Shown piece after piece: positions 1 through 8,984 of a stretch of 64,000 nucleotides of DNA. The translations under genes were made by a program, and so were the position numbers. Every line of letters starts with the position of its first letter. Within the stretch, counting starts at the first letter, position 1. Where the stretch lies: assembly GCF_902459685.1 (NCBI RefSeq), contig NZ_CABPSF010000006.1, forward strand, positions 186,001 to 250,000. Direction: 5' to 3'. The DNA is from Pandoraea iniqua. GTDB taxonomy: Bacteria; Pseudomonadota; Gammaproteobacteria; Burkholderiales; Burkholderiaceae. Under the pieces are notes generated by a model, which was not told where the DNA came from, searched no databases, and was given only the letters and a program-made list of their open reading frames with translations.

Positions 1-237
1 CTTCAGGATCTTGTTGACCGCGTGGCCGAGGTGGATGTCACCGTTGGCATACGGCGGGCCGTCATGCAGGATGAACTTCGGCCGGCCCTTGCTGGCTTTG
101 CGGATCTTGTCGTAGATCTTCTTGTCCTGCCATTGCTTGACCCATTGCGGCTCGCGCTTGGGCAGATCGCCGCGCATCGGGAACGGCGTATCCAGCAGAT
201 TGACGGGGTACTTGCTCGGGGCTTTCTTTTCGCTCAT
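1..237 (-). CDS. ileS: Isoleucyl-tRNA synthetase, N-terminal part (cut by window edge)
   Basis: Charges tRNA-Ile with isoleucine in the cytoplasm; class I aminoacyl-tRNA synthetase. Only the first 79 codons lie in the window. The reading frame starts [20 protein letters not shown] and contains the hallmark segment [20 protein letters not shown], with the HIGH-type motif HLGH used in ATP binding. The gene runs off the left edge. It lies 160 bp downstream of ribF on the same strand, the usual ribF-ileS(-lspA) order, so cotranscription is likely. Identification is secure from the N-terminal motif alone; the rest of the enzyme cannot be assessed. Confidence 0.95.
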   Translation of the reverse strand, partial: MSEKKAPSKYPVNLLDTPFPMRGDLPKREPQWVKQWQDKKIYDKIRKASKGRPKFILHDGPPYANGDIHLGHAVNKILK

Positions 238-397
238 GGTGCTTCGCTACGAATTTTTGGAAATCGGTGTGGGGCGCTGGTGCCGTGTGCGTCGCGTGCC
301 GGCCGGCGGGGCCGGTAGAACGCTTGGCGACGACGTGTGCCAGAGGCGGCAGCGGGCCGCGCGCGCGACGCGAAGCGCCGGTGCACGCGGGCGAAGA

Positions 398-1390
398 TCA
401 ACTAATTCGGTCGGTTGCCGAGGTGGCGAAGTCGCGTCGTGCGCTCGGGCCGTTGGCGTCGAGCGCATGGGCGAAGTAGGCACGTGCCTCGCGCGTGTCC
501 TGCGCGATGGCGGCTTCGAGTTCGGCCAGACCGTCGAATTTGGCTTCGTCTCGCAGCTTCTGCAAAAATTCCACGCGCACGAGTTTGCCGTAGCAATCGC
601 CCGCGAAGTCCAGCAGATGCACTTCCAGCAGCACGCGGCCCGAATCGTCGACGGTCGGGCGCAGGCCGAGGCTCGCCACGGCGGGCAGCGGCGTGTCGGC
701 CAGCCCATGCACCTGCACGACGAAAATGCCCGTGAGGGCCGGGTGTTTGTGCGCGATACGAATATTGAGCGTGGGGAAGCCGAGCTTGCGCCCGAGCTTC
801 ATGCCATGCACCACATGGCCCGAGATCGCATACGGGCGACCGAGCAGCGCATGGGCGCGCTCGAAGTTGCCGTCGGCGAGCGCGGCGCGCACTTCCGAGC
901 TGGAAATGCGCACGCCGTCATGGGCGATCGTCGGCATTTGCTGGACGACGAAGTCGTGCTGGCGGCCCGCTTCGCGCAGGTACTCGATATCGCCGGCGCG
1001 TTTGGCGCCGAAGCGGAAATCGTCGCCGACGAGCAGCCAGCGCGTGTGCAGGCCGTCGACGATGATGTTGCGAACGAAATCTTCGGGCGACTGACCGGCG
1101 AAATGGGCGTTGAAATGCTCGACCACCAACCGGTCGACGCCATGCGCGCGCAGTGCTTCGAACTTGTCGCGCAGGTTCGAGATGCGCGCGGGCGCCTTGT
1201 CAGGGGAGAAGTATTCGCGGGGATGGGGCTCGAACGTCATCACGCATACCGGCAGGCCGCGCGCAGCCGCTGCGGCGCGCACGCGCGCGAGCAGGGCCTG
1301 ATGGCCGAGGTGCACGCCGTCGAAATTGCCGATCGTCAGCACACAGGGCGCTTTGCTTTGCGCGTTGGGTAGACCCCGGAAGACTCGCAC
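398..1390 (-). CDS. ribF: Bifunctional riboflavin kinase / FAD synthetase
   Basis: Converts riboflavin to FMN and then to FAD. The 330-residue length is normal for bacterial RibF. The N-terminal adenylyltransferase domain shows IGNFDGVHLGHQ (residues about 20-31) with the nucleotidyltransferase HxGH-type signature. The C-terminal kinase domain has KLGRKLGFPTLNIRI near residue 200, followed by GIFVVQVHG. The chosen start is a GTG giving MRVFRGLPN, which matches the conserved family N-terminus; no clear Shine-Dalgarno precedes it. It is transcribed toward ileS, probably as one operon, and is divergent from purN. Confidence 0.95.
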   Translation of the reverse strand: MRVFRGLPNAQSKAPCVLTIGNFDGVHLGHQALLARVRAAAAARGLPVCVMTFEPHPREYFSPDKAPARISNLRDKFEALRAHGVDRLVVEHFNAHFAGQSPEDFVRNIIVDGLHTRWLLVGDDFRFGAKRAGDIEYLREAGRQHDFVVQQMPTIAHDGVRISSSEVRAALADGNFERAHALLGRPYAISGHVVHGMKLGRKLGFPTLNIRIAHKHPALTGIFVVQVHGLADTPLPAVASLGLRPTVDDSGRVLLEVHLLDFAGDCYGKLVRVEFLQKLRDEAKFDGLAELEAAIAQDTREARAYFAHALDANGPSARRDFATSATDRIS

Positions 1391-1612
1391 GATAAGGAAG
1401 CGTCAGTACAGGACGTTGATGAACGTTGGTGGGTAAGCTACACGGTGCTGCCCGGGACTGCCCGGCCTGCGGCGGCGGGGCGGGCCCGGGGTGCCTGACA
1501 GGACGGCCGATCCGACATTGCGGCGCCGCAGAACGTTGAATTATAAACGCTTCGGCGCCTTCGCGGCGCGGATCGCGTGTCTGGTGCGGCGCGCCAATGA
1601 TAAAATCCGGCG

Positions 1613-2263
1613 ATGAAGAACATTGTCATCCTGATTTCCGGACGTGGCAGCAATATGGAGGCCATCGTCCGTGCCTGTACTGAGGAAGGCTGGCCGGCCC
1701 GCGTGGCCGCTGTCATCGCCAACCGCGACGAGGCCGAGGGCCTCGCCTTTGCCCGCGAGAACGGCATCGCCACCGCCGTCGTTCCGAGCCGCGGCAAGAC
1801 CCGCGAAGTTTTCGACGGCGAGCTCGCCGCCGAAATCGACCGCCACCAACCCGATCTGGTCGTGCTTGCCGGTTTCATGCGCATTCTGACGCCTGAATTC
1901 ACCGAGCGGTACGCCGGACGCCTCGTGAATATCCATCCGTCGCTGCTGCCCGCGTTTCCGGGCTTGCAGACCCACGCACGGGCGCTGGAAGCCGGCTGCA
2001 AGGTCGTCGGCGCGACCGTGCATTTCGTGACGGCCGAGCTCGATCACGGCCCGTTCGTGCTGCAAGCGGCCGTGCCGGTCATCGCCGGAGACACGCCCGA
2101 GGCACTGGCCGAGCGTATTCTTCCGCTGGAACACATCATTTATCCGCGCGCTGTGCGGTGGTTCGTGGAAGACCGTCTGGTCGTGGCCGATGGCCGCGTG
2201 ACAGTCAAACCCGCCGCCGATGGCACGCCCGATCCGCAATGGCTTTTTGGTGAGAACGCATGA
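1613..2263 (+). CDS. purN: Phosphoribosylglycinamide formyltransferase
   Basis: Transfers a formyl group from 10-formyl-THF to GAR in de novo purine synthesis. At 216 residues it has the usual PurN length. The N-terminal ISGRGSN loop (8-14) binds the phosphate. Catalytic residues are visible as Asn106 and His108 in NIHPSLLPAFPG, and Asp144 in VHFVTAELDHGP. The stop overlaps the start of the following methyltransferase gene by 4 nt (ATGA), indicating translational coupling. It is divergent from ribF across about 220 bp. Confidence 0.96.
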   Translation: MKNIVILISGRGSNMEAIVRACTEEGWPARVAAVIANRDEAEGLAFARENGIATAVVPSRGKTREVFDGELAAEIDRHQPDLVVLAGFMRILTPEFTERYAGRLVNIHPSLLPAFPGLQTHARALEAGCKVVGATVHFVTAELDHGPFVLQAAVPVIAGDTPEALAERILPLEHIIYPRAVRWFVEDRLVVADGRVTVKPAADGTPDPQWLFGENA

Positions 2264-3783
2264 GCACCCGTCCGACACAGCGCCGCGATGGCGCAAATCA
2301 ATCCGGTAACCGCTCAGGCGGCAAGTCGTCCGAGACGAAGGAGCGCTACGTGCGCCCCGACCGCTACGACCGCACCCGCAACGATCGCCGCCCGGAAGCC
2401 CCGCCTGCCGAGACCGCCCGCATGCGCGGCGACCACCTGTCGCCCGCACTCTTCGAACATACGCAGCGCCTGCTCGGCAGCGTGCTCACGTTCACCGGGC
2501 CGGCCGACATGCTGGTGAGCACTTATTTCCGCGCCAACGCCAAGCTGGGCCACCGCGAGCGCGGTGTGCTGGCGGAGACGGTTTTCGCGATCCTGCGCCG
2601 CAAGCTCGAATTCGGTCAGCACGCTGGCAGCGGTTCGGGCCCGCTGGAGCGCCGTCTGGCGCTGCTGGGGCTGGCCTTCACGCGCGGTCTGACGTCGGTG
2701 CAACTGGTCGCCACGCCTGACGAAGTCACGTGGCTGGAACACGTCGGTCAGATCGATCCGGCGAGCCTTTCCACGCGTGTGCGCACCAATTTGCCGGACT
2801 GGCTGTACGAGCGTCTCGCGAAGCGTTTTGACGCCGCAGAACTCGAACCGCTGGCCGCCGCGCTGAATCAGCCGGCACCGCTCGATTGCCGCGTGAACCT
2901 GATCAAGGGGAACCGCGACGACGTGCTCGCGCAACTGCGCGCTGACGGGTTCTCGGCCGAGCCGACGCCGTTTGCGCCGAACGGCATCCGTCTGGCCGGC
3001 AAGCCCGCCCTGCAAAAGCACCCGCTGTTCATCTCGGGCACGATCGAAGTGCAGGACGAGGGCAGCCAGTTGCTGTGCCAATTGGTCGCGCCGCGCCGTG
3101 GCGAGATGATCGTCGACTTCTGTGCGGGGGCGGGCGGCAAGACCCTCGCCATCGGCGCGCAGATGCGCTCGACCGGGCGTCTCTATGCGTTCGACGTGTC
3201 GGATAAGCGTCTGGCGAAACTCAAGCCGCGTCTGGCCCGCAGCGGGTTGTCGAACGTCTATCCTGTGATGATCGACAGCGAGAACGACAGCAAGATCAAG
3301 CGTCTGGCGGGCAAGATCGACCGCGTGCTGGTCGATGCGCCGTGTAGCGGGCTGGGTACGCTGCGCCGTAATCCGGATCTGAAGTGGCGCCAGTCGCCGC
3401 AATCGGTGGCCGAGCTGACGCAAAAGCAAACGTCGATTCTGGCGAGCGCTGCGCGGCTGGTGAAGCCGGGCGGCCGGTTGGTCTACGCCACGTGCAGTCT
3501 GCTGAACGAAGAAAACAGCGCGATCGCCGAGGCGTTTGCCGCGGCCCATCCGGACTTTGCGCTGGTGCCGGCCAACGAATTGCTGGCGTCGCAGAAGATT
3601 GCGCTCGATACGGGCAAGTATCTGGAGCTGCTGCCGAATCGCCACGCCACGGACGGCTTCTTTGCCGCCGTGTTCGAGCGCCGTGCAGCAGAAAAGGCAC
3701 CGAAGGCACCTAAGGCAGCACCGGAAGTCACGGAAGTTACTGAAGTTGCAGCACCGGAAGCGCCGGAAGCCTCGGCGGAGTAA
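2260..3783 (+). CDS. RsmB/NOP-family SAM-dependent RNA (cytosine-5) methyltransferase
   Basis: Predicted to methylate cytosine C5 in rRNA or tRNA. The 507 residues comprise a basic, disordered N-terminal tail (1 to about 55, rich in R, N and S), a middle recognition part, and a Rossmann methyltransferase domain. SAM-binding motif I is DFCAGAGGKT (286-295). Motif IV is VDAPCSGLGTLRRNPDLKWR with Cys362, and the catalytic Cys of motif VI is Cys412 in YATCSLLNEENS. The C-terminus is a low-complexity KAP/EVTEV/EAPEAS tail. The family is certain, but the target base cannot be read from sequence; rsmB itself is only one possibility. It overlaps purN by 4 nt. Confidence 0.9.
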   Translation: MSTRPTQRRDGANQSGNRSGGKSSETKERYVRPDRYDRTRNDRRPEAPPAETARMRGDHLSPALFEHTQRLLGSVLTFTGPADMLVSTYFRANAKLGHRERGVLAETVFAILRRKLEFGQHAGSGSGPLERRLALLGLAFTRGLTSVQLVATPDEVTWLEHVGQIDPASLSTRVRTNLPDWLYERLAKRFDAAELEPLAAALNQPAPLDCRVNLIKGNRDDVLAQLRADGFSAEPTPFAPNGIRLAGKPALQKHPLFISGTIEVQDEGSQLLCQLVAPRRGEMIVDFCAGAGGKTLAIGAQMRSTGRLYAFDVSDKRLAKLKPRLARSGLSNVYPVMIDSENDSKIKRLAGKIDRVLVDAPCSGLGTLRRNPDLKWRQSPQSVAELTQKQTSILASAARLVKPGGRLVYATCSLLNEENSAIAEAFAAAHPDFALVPANELLASQKIALDTGKYLELLPNRHATDGFFAAVFERRAAEKAPKAPKAAPEVTEVTEVAAPEAPEASAE

Positions 3784-3823
3784 GCCGGGTGACGGGCGTT
3801 AGCTAAGAAGGGAAAAAAGAGAA

Positions 3824-5236
3824 ATGGCGATGCAGGAAAGTCCGGCTTTCGCGAGGTTGGTGCGCGACGTCGTTCGCGACTTCGGCGACCCGCAAATCAT
3901 CTGGCAGATCGTGGCGCTGGTGGCCGCGCTCGGCGTGGCATTCGTTCTGCGGCGCTGGATGATCGGCCGTCTCGATCGCCATTTCGAGACCGTGGCACCG
4001 TCGCGCCGGGCCGGTTCGTCGAGCCTGCGCCGCTCGTTCTTCCCCATGTTCGGCTGGCTGTGCGTGGCGCTCACGCGCGTGGTGCTGCAAGAGTACATGC
4101 GCGTGTCGCTGCTGCGACTGGCCGAAGTGCCGCTTTTCGGGACGGCACTGATCTATCTCGCGTTCTACTTCGCGCGCCGCCTGTTTGCCTCCTCACCCCA
4201 TGCCTACGGCCTGTTGAAGGTATTCGAGCGGGTGTTCACCACGTTCGCATGGCTGTCGATGCTGGCCTACGTGCTGGGCGTGCACGACGACATCCTGAAC
4301 TGGCTCGCCAGCGTGCGGTTTGCCGTCGGTTCCAGCCATCTGACGCTGCTCTCGATGCTCTCGGGCATCCTCTGGATCGGCGTGACGCTGGTGCTGGCGA
4401 TGTGGGTAGGCTCGCTGATCGAAGACCGGATCATGCGCACCACCACGCTCGACGGCAACCTCAAGGTGGTGATGTCGCGGCTGGTCAAGGGCGTGCTCAC
4501 GCTGATCGCCGTGCTTGCCACGCTGTCGTTCGTGGGCATCGACATTACCGTGCTGGGTGTGTTCGGCGGGGCCCTCGGTGTGGGGCTGGGGTTTGGCTTG
4601 CAGAAGATCGCGTCGAATCTCGTGTCGGGCTTCATCATCCTGCTCGACCGCTCGGTGCGGCTGGGCGACCTGATCACGGTGGCGCCGTATCACGGCACCG
4701 TTTCCCAGATCAACACGCGATATACGGTCGTGCGCGGGCTCGATGGAATCGAAGCGCTGGTGCCGAATGAAAAGCTGGTGACTGACGTCGTGCAAAACCA
4801 CTCGTTCACCGAGACGCGCGGACGCGTCAAAGTGAACGTGCAGGTGGCCTACAGCGCCGACGTAGAGTTGGCCATGTCGCTGATGCTGAAGGCTGCCGAA
4901 GGGATTCCCCGCGTACTCACGGACCCGCCGCCGTCGGCGTTGCTCCTGAACTTTGGGGCCGACGGTATGGACCTCGAAATGGGTTTTTGGGTACAAGACC
5001 CGGCTTTAGGCAGCGGATCGATCCGTTCGCAGATAAATTTGCGGATTTGGCGCACATTTCGTGAGCACGGTATTGAAATTCCGTATGCACAGCGCGAAAT
5101 ACGGATTCTGAACGACTGGGCCGACGGTGTGCCTGCGAGCGGGCCGGCGGACGCCGTCAGCCGGGTCGATGTGCCCCCCGGTACGCCGGAACTGGCGCAA
5201 ACACAGGCCATCGAGGACAAAAAGCCGACCCCGTAG
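3824..5236 (+). CDS. MscS-family mechanosensitive ion channel
   Basis: Inner-membrane channel expected to open under membrane tension and release solutes on hypo-osmotic shock. In 470 residues there are several N-terminal hydrophobic segments, then the conserved pore helix and adjoining beta domain, seen as VLGVFGGALGVGLGFGLQKI followed by ASNLVSGFIILLDRSVRLGD. The C-terminal cytoplasmic domain includes GTVSQINTRYTVVRGLDG and LVPNEKLVTDVVQN. Longer than E. coli MscS (286), with extra N-terminal transmembrane segments. The start ATG follows a purine-rich GGGAAAAAAGAGAA. It lies 40 bp after the methyltransferase gene, possibly in the same transcript. Confidence 0.92.
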   Translation: MAMQESPAFARLVRDVVRDFGDPQIIWQIVALVAALGVAFVLRRWMIGRLDRHFETVAPSRRAGSSSLRRSFFPMFGWLCVALTRVVLQEYMRVSLLRLAEVPLFGTALIYLAFYFARRLFASSPHAYGLLKVFERVFTTFAWLSMLAYVLGVHDDILNWLASVRFAVGSSHLTLLSMLSGILWIGVTLVLAMWVGSLIEDRIMRTTTLDGNLKVVMSRLVKGVLTLIAVLATLSFVGIDITVLGVFGGALGVGLGFGLQKIASNLVSGFIILLDRSVRLGDLITVAPYHGTVSQINTRYTVVRGLDGIEALVPNEKLVTDVVQNHSFTETRGRVKVNVQVAYSADVELAMSLMLKAAEGIPRVLTDPPPSALLLNFGADGMDLEMGFWVQDPALGSGSIRSQINLRIWRTFREHGIEIPYAQREIRILNDWADGVPASGPADAVSRVDVPPGTPELAQTQAIEDKKPTP

Positions 5237-5539
5237 ACGGTTTTTTCTACGGCGGCGCCTTGACCTGCGACAAAATGCGTGGCGGGGACGTTACACACGG
5301 GGAACAGTCCGTCAGGTAAAATGCCCCGCAAACCATAAAAAACCAGACGTTCACTGGCACGTTTAGCGCTCACTCGCCCCGGGAATTTACGCAACTTGCG
5401 GAGTTCCTGCGAATCAAAGCGTCAAGCGAGCGCAAGAACGAGACCGGACGCGGTGGCTGGCCCTCCGCATGGCCCGACAAGACAAGGCGCGGCAACATTG
5501 CCGCCATTGCCACCGTATTGATTAGTTTGGAGTGATATT
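5237..5539. other. Intergenic region between MscS channel and desaturase
   Basis: About 300 bp without a gene. A stem CCGTAGA/TCTACGG at 5231-5253 spans the end of the channel gene but has no following T-run, so it is a poor terminator. A TAAAAT hexamer near 5316 could be a -10 element, but no matching -35 is evident. The only firm element is GGAG at 5529-5532, the ribosome binding site of the TTG-started desaturase gene. Confidence 0.4.
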
Positions 5540-6736
5540 TTGCTGGACAGTCTCCTTGGATTTCTCTCGACCGGCCTGCTCGACTGGAGCGGCTGGAAGA
5601 TCTTCTTCTTCACGTTGATCGTCACCCATGTGACGATTGCCGGCGTGACGATCTATCTGCACCGTTGCCAGGCGCACCGCGCGCTCGACGTGCACCCCGT
5701 TGTCGCCCATTTCTTCCGTCTGTGGCTGTGGATGACCACGGGCATGATCACGAGCGAATGGGCTGCGATTCACCGCAAGCACCACGCGAAGTGCGAAACG
5801 CCGGAAGATCCGCACAGCCCGCAAACGCGTGGTCTGTGGAAGGTGCTCGCCGAAGGCGCTGAGCTGTATCGTGCCGAAGCGAAGAACGAAGAAACGATGC
5901 GCAAATTCAGTCACGGCACGCCGAACGACTGGATCGAGAACAACATCTACAAGCGCTTTCCGATTCTCGGTATCAGCGTGATGATGATCATCAACATCTC
6001 GCTGTTCGGCGCCATCGGTCTGACCGTATGGGCCGTGCAGATGGTGTGGATTCCGTTCTGGGCAGCCGGTGTGATCAACGGTCTGGGCCACTACTGGGGC
6101 TACCGTAACTTCAACTGCGCCGACGCATCGACGAACCTGCTGCCGTGGGGCATCATCATCGGCGGCGAAGAGCTGCACAACAACCACCACACGTACGCCA
6201 CGTCGGCCAAGCTGTCGAACAAGTGGTACGAGTTCGACATCGGCTGGCTCTACATCCGCATTCTGTCGGCCGTGGGTCTGGCCAAGGTGAAGAAGATCGC
6301 ACCGACGCCGAAGCTCGCGAAGAACAAGGCCACGTGCGACGACGATACGTTGCAGGCCGTGCTCTCGAACCGCTACGAAGTCATGGAGCGCTACGCCAAG
6401 ACCTTCAAGCGCGCCTATAGCGAAGAGCTGGCTCGTTTCAAGGAAAAGCGTCAGGTCGGCGAGTACCAGTTGTTGCGCGGTGCCCGCAAGTGGCTGCATC
6501 ACGACGAAGCCTCGCTGCAAGAGCCGCAGAAGCAGCAACTCGGCGAAATCTTCGCGCACAGCAAGTCGGTACAGACGTACTACGAACTGCGCAGCGAACT
6601 GGCCGGTATCTGGGAACGTTCGAACGCTTCGCGCGAGCAGTTGCTGAGCCAGTTGCAGAACTGGTGCCATCGCGCCGAACAAAGCGGAATTCACGCGTTG
6701 CAGGAATTCGCGACGCGACTGCGCCGTTACGCGTAA
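5540..6736 (+). CDS. Membrane fatty acid (acyl-CoA/acyl-lipid) desaturase
   Basis: Predicted delta-9-type desaturase introducing a double bond into acyl chains, acting in the inner membrane with a di-iron centre. The three His boxes are present: HRCQAH (41-46), HRKHH (78-82) and HNNHH near residue 214. Hydrophobic segments flank them (for example [20 protein letters not shown]). At 398 residues it is longer than minimal desaturases, with a charged helical C-terminal tail. The start is TTG, chosen because GGAG lies 7 nt upstream and the next in-frame ATG would delete the first His box. Followed closely by an intrinsic terminator. Confidence 0.9.
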   Translation: MLDSLLGFLSTGLLDWSGWKIFFFTLIVTHVTIAGVTIYLHRCQAHRALDVHPVVAHFFRLWLWMTTGMITSEWAAIHRKHHAKCETPEDPHSPQTRGLWKVLAEGAELYRAEAKNEETMRKFSHGTPNDWIENNIYKRFPILGISVMMIINISLFGAIGLTVWAVQMVWIPFWAAGVINGLGHYWGYRNFNCADASTNLLPWGIIIGGEELHNNHHTYATSAKLSNKWYEFDIGWLYIRILSAVGLAKVKKIAPTPKLAKNKATCDDDTLQAVLSNRYEVMERYAKTFKRAYSEELARFKEKRQVGEYQLLRGARKWLHHDEASLQEPQKQQLGEIFAHSKSVQTYYELRSELAGIWERSNASREQLLSQLQNWCHRAEQSGIHALQEFATRLRRYA

Positions 6737-6775
6737 GGCGAATCAGCCAGAATTTCGTTTTTGTCGCATAATCAG

Positions 6776-6797
6776 AACCCCGCTACGGCGGGGTTTT
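6776..6797 (+). terminator. Rho-independent terminator after desaturase
   Basis: Stem AACCCCGC / GCGGGGTT with a TACG loop, continuing into TTTT. It ends only about 30 nt before the nadA start codon, so nadA transcription must begin within or very near it, or read through. Confidence 0.9.
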
Positions 6798-6827
6798 GTC
6801 ATTCCGGTCCCCACAGACCCAGCGAAA

Positions 6828-7961
6828 ATGAATGCCTCACTCAAATCCGTAGAATTCGATCGCCCCGCACCGGGCGGCGCCCTGTGTGTTGCGCAAGCTT
6901 GGGCACGCGTCCCGGATGCGCCCTCGCAAGAGGAGCGCGCGGCACTCAAGGCCCGTATCAAACGTCTGCTCGTCGAGCAGGATGCCGTGCTGGTGGCGCA
7001 TTACTACGTGGATGCCGACTTGCAGGATCTCGCCGAAGAGACGGGCGGTTGTGTGTCCGACTCGCTCGAGATGGCGCGCTTCGGCCGTGATCATCCGGCG
7101 AAGACTCTCGTGGTGGCCGGCGTGCGCTTCATGGGCGAGACGTCGAAAATTCTCAGTCCCGAAAAACGCATTCTGATGCCCGATCTCGACGCGACTTGTT
7201 CGCTCGATCTGGGCTGTCCGGCCGACGAATTTGCGGCGTTCTGCGACGCGCATCCCGACCGCACCGTCGTTGTCTATGCGAATACCAGTGCAGCGGTGAA
7301 GGCACGCGCCGACTGGATGGTGACGTCCTCGATCGGGCTGGAAATCGTGGCGCACCTGCACGCGCAGGGGAAGAAGATTCTGTGGGCGCCTGACCGCCAC
7401 CTCGGTAGCTACGTGCAAAAGCAGACCGGTGCCGACATGTTGATGTGGCAGGGCGCATGCCTCGTGCACGATGAATTCAAGGCGACCGAGCTTGAACTGC
7501 TGCGCCGCGAACATCCGAACGCGAAGGTGCTCGTGCATCCGGAATCGCCGGCGGCGGTGGTCGAGTTGGCCGATGTGGTCGGTTCTACGTCGCAAATGAT
7601 TGCGGCCGCTCAGACGATGGACGCAACCGAGTTCATCGTGGCGACCGACAATGGCATTCTTCACAAGATGCGGGCGGCGGCACCCGGCAAGCGTTTCATT
7701 GAAGCGCCGACGGCCGGTAACAGCGCCACCTGCAAAAGCTGTGCGCATTGCCCGTGGATGGCGATGAACAGCCTGCAAAATCTGGCCGACGTGCTCGAGT
7801 CCGGCCAGAACGAAATTCATGTCGACGCGGAGATTGGCCAACGGGCCCACACGTGTATCGACCGCATGTTGTCGTTTGCCGAAGCGCGCAAGAAGAATGT
7901 GCGCGCCAGCGGCGATTTCGCGCGCGACGGCGCGCTGTTTGCAGGTGTAGGCCCCGCATAA
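6828..7961 (+). CDS. nadA: Quinolinate synthase A
   Basis: Condenses iminoaspartate with dihydroxyacetone phosphate to quinolinate in NAD synthesis, using a [4Fe-4S] cluster. Cluster cysteines are visible as Cys124 in [10 protein letters not shown], Cys211 in [11 protein letters not shown], and one of the cysteines of [10 protein letters not shown] (302-308). [18 protein letters not shown] is the conserved substrate region near the N-terminus. 377 residues is typical of the long NadA form. The stop overlaps the nadC start by one base (TAATG), so nadA-nadC form an operon, facing nadB. Confidence 0.96.
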   Translation: MNASLKSVEFDRPAPGGALCVAQAWARVPDAPSQEERAALKARIKRLLVEQDAVLVAHYYVDADLQDLAEETGGCVSDSLEMARFGRDHPAKTLVVAGVRFMGETSKILSPEKRILMPDLDATCSLDLGCPADEFAAFCDAHPDRTVVVYANTSAAVKARADWMVTSSIGLEIVAHLHAQGKKILWAPDRHLGSYVQKQTGADMLMWQGACLVHDEFKATELELLRREHPNAKVLVHPESPAAVVELADVVGSTSQMIAAAQTMDATEFIVATDNGILHKMRAAAPGKRFIEAPTAGNSATCKSCAHCPWMAMNSLQNLADVLESGQNEIHVDAEIGQRAHTCIDRMLSFAEARKKNVRASGDFARDGALFAGVGPA

Positions 7962-8863
7962 TGACGCAATCCAAATCCCTGAGCACCACCGAGGCACTGT
8001 CTCCCGACTTCGCCAAATTTGGCGAGCCCCTCCAGAGCGCACTCTCGCGCAATGTGCGCGACGCGTTGGCCGAAGACGTCGGCGCGGGCGACCTGACGGG
8101 TCTGTTGGTCCCCGCCGACGAGATGGCGCACGCGCGCATCATCGTGCGTGAAGCCGCCGTGTTGTGTGGCGTGCAATGGTTTGAGGCCTGCATGCGCAGC
8201 ATCGATGCGTCGGTTCGTGTTCAGTGGCATTACCGCGAAGGCGAGCCGATGACGCCAGATTCGGTGGTGTGCGACATCCACGGTCCCGCGCGGGCGTTGC
8301 TGACGGGCGAGCGCACGTCGATGAATTTCCTTCAGATGCTCTCGGGTGTGGCGACTGCCGTGCGCCGGTATGCGGATGTCGTGGAAGGCACCAAGGCGCG
8401 CGTGCTCGATACGCGCAAGACGATGCCGGGTTTGCGTCTGGCGCAGAAATTTGCCGTGCTTGTGGGCGGGGGGACGAATCAACGCCTCGCGCTGTACGAC
8501 GGAATTCTTATCAAGGAAAACCACATCGCGGCTGCGGGCGGTATTCGTCAGGTGCTCGAGAACGCCGATCGGCTTGCCGATGGCGCGTCGGTGCAGATCG
8601 AAGTGGAGTCGCTCGAAGAGTTGGAGACTGCACTGGAGTGCGGTGCCAAGTCGATCCTGCTGGATAACTTCACGCTGGAAATGATGCGCGAAGCGGCCCG
8701 CGTGACCGATGGCCGCGCCGTGCTGGAAGCCTCGGGCGGCATCAATCTGGAAACGCTGCGCGCCATTGCGGAGACCGGTGTCGACCGCATTTCCGTCGGC
8801 GGTCTCACCAAGGACGTGCGCGCCACCGATTTCTCGATGCGTATTATCGAGACGGTGGGCTAA
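7961..8863 (+). CDS. nadC: Nicotinate-nucleotide pyrophosphorylase (quinolinate phosphoribosyltransferase)
   Basis: Converts quinolinate and PRPP to nicotinate mononucleotide, the step after NadA. The 300-residue product carries VLDTRKTMPGLRLAQKFAV, the PRPP/substrate segment, followed by GGGTNQRLALYDGILIKENH. The late segment LEASGGINLETLRAIAETGV belongs to the phosphate-binding barrel. The frame is open 213 bp further upstream, but the ATG at 7961 overlaps the nadA stop and gives [13 protein letters not shown], a normal start for the family. Ends before a terminator shared with the facing nadB. Confidence 0.96.
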   Translation: MTQSKSLSTTEALSPDFAKFGEPLQSALSRNVRDALAEDVGAGDLTGLLVPADEMAHARIIVREAAVLCGVQWFEACMRSIDASVRVQWHYREGEPMTPDSVVCDIHGPARALLTGERTSMNFLQMLSGVATAVRRYADVVEGTKARVLDTRKTMPGLRLAQKFAVLVGGGTNQRLALYDGILIKENHIAAAGGIRQVLENADRLADGASVQIEVESLEELETALECGAKSILLDNFTLEMMREAARVTDGRAVLEASGGINLETLRAIAETGVDRISVGGLTKDVRATDFSMRIIETVG

Positions 8864-8927
8864 GCCCTGTAATAGGATCAAACGGTCAGTGCGGAAGGCG
8901 CTCGCCCGCTGACTCCAGTCTCAGAAC

Positions 8928-8976
8928 AACACCCCGCACGTTGGAAATTGATCCAGTGTTCGGGGTGTTATTTTTT
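8928..8976 (+). terminator. Terminator after nadC
   Basis: AACACCCCG (8928-8936) pairs with CGGGGTGTT (8961-8969) across a 24-nt loop, followed by ATTTTTT. The T-run is on the plus strand, so it serves nadC rather than the convergent nadB. Confidence 0.8.
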
Positions 8977-8984
8977 GCGGCGAG

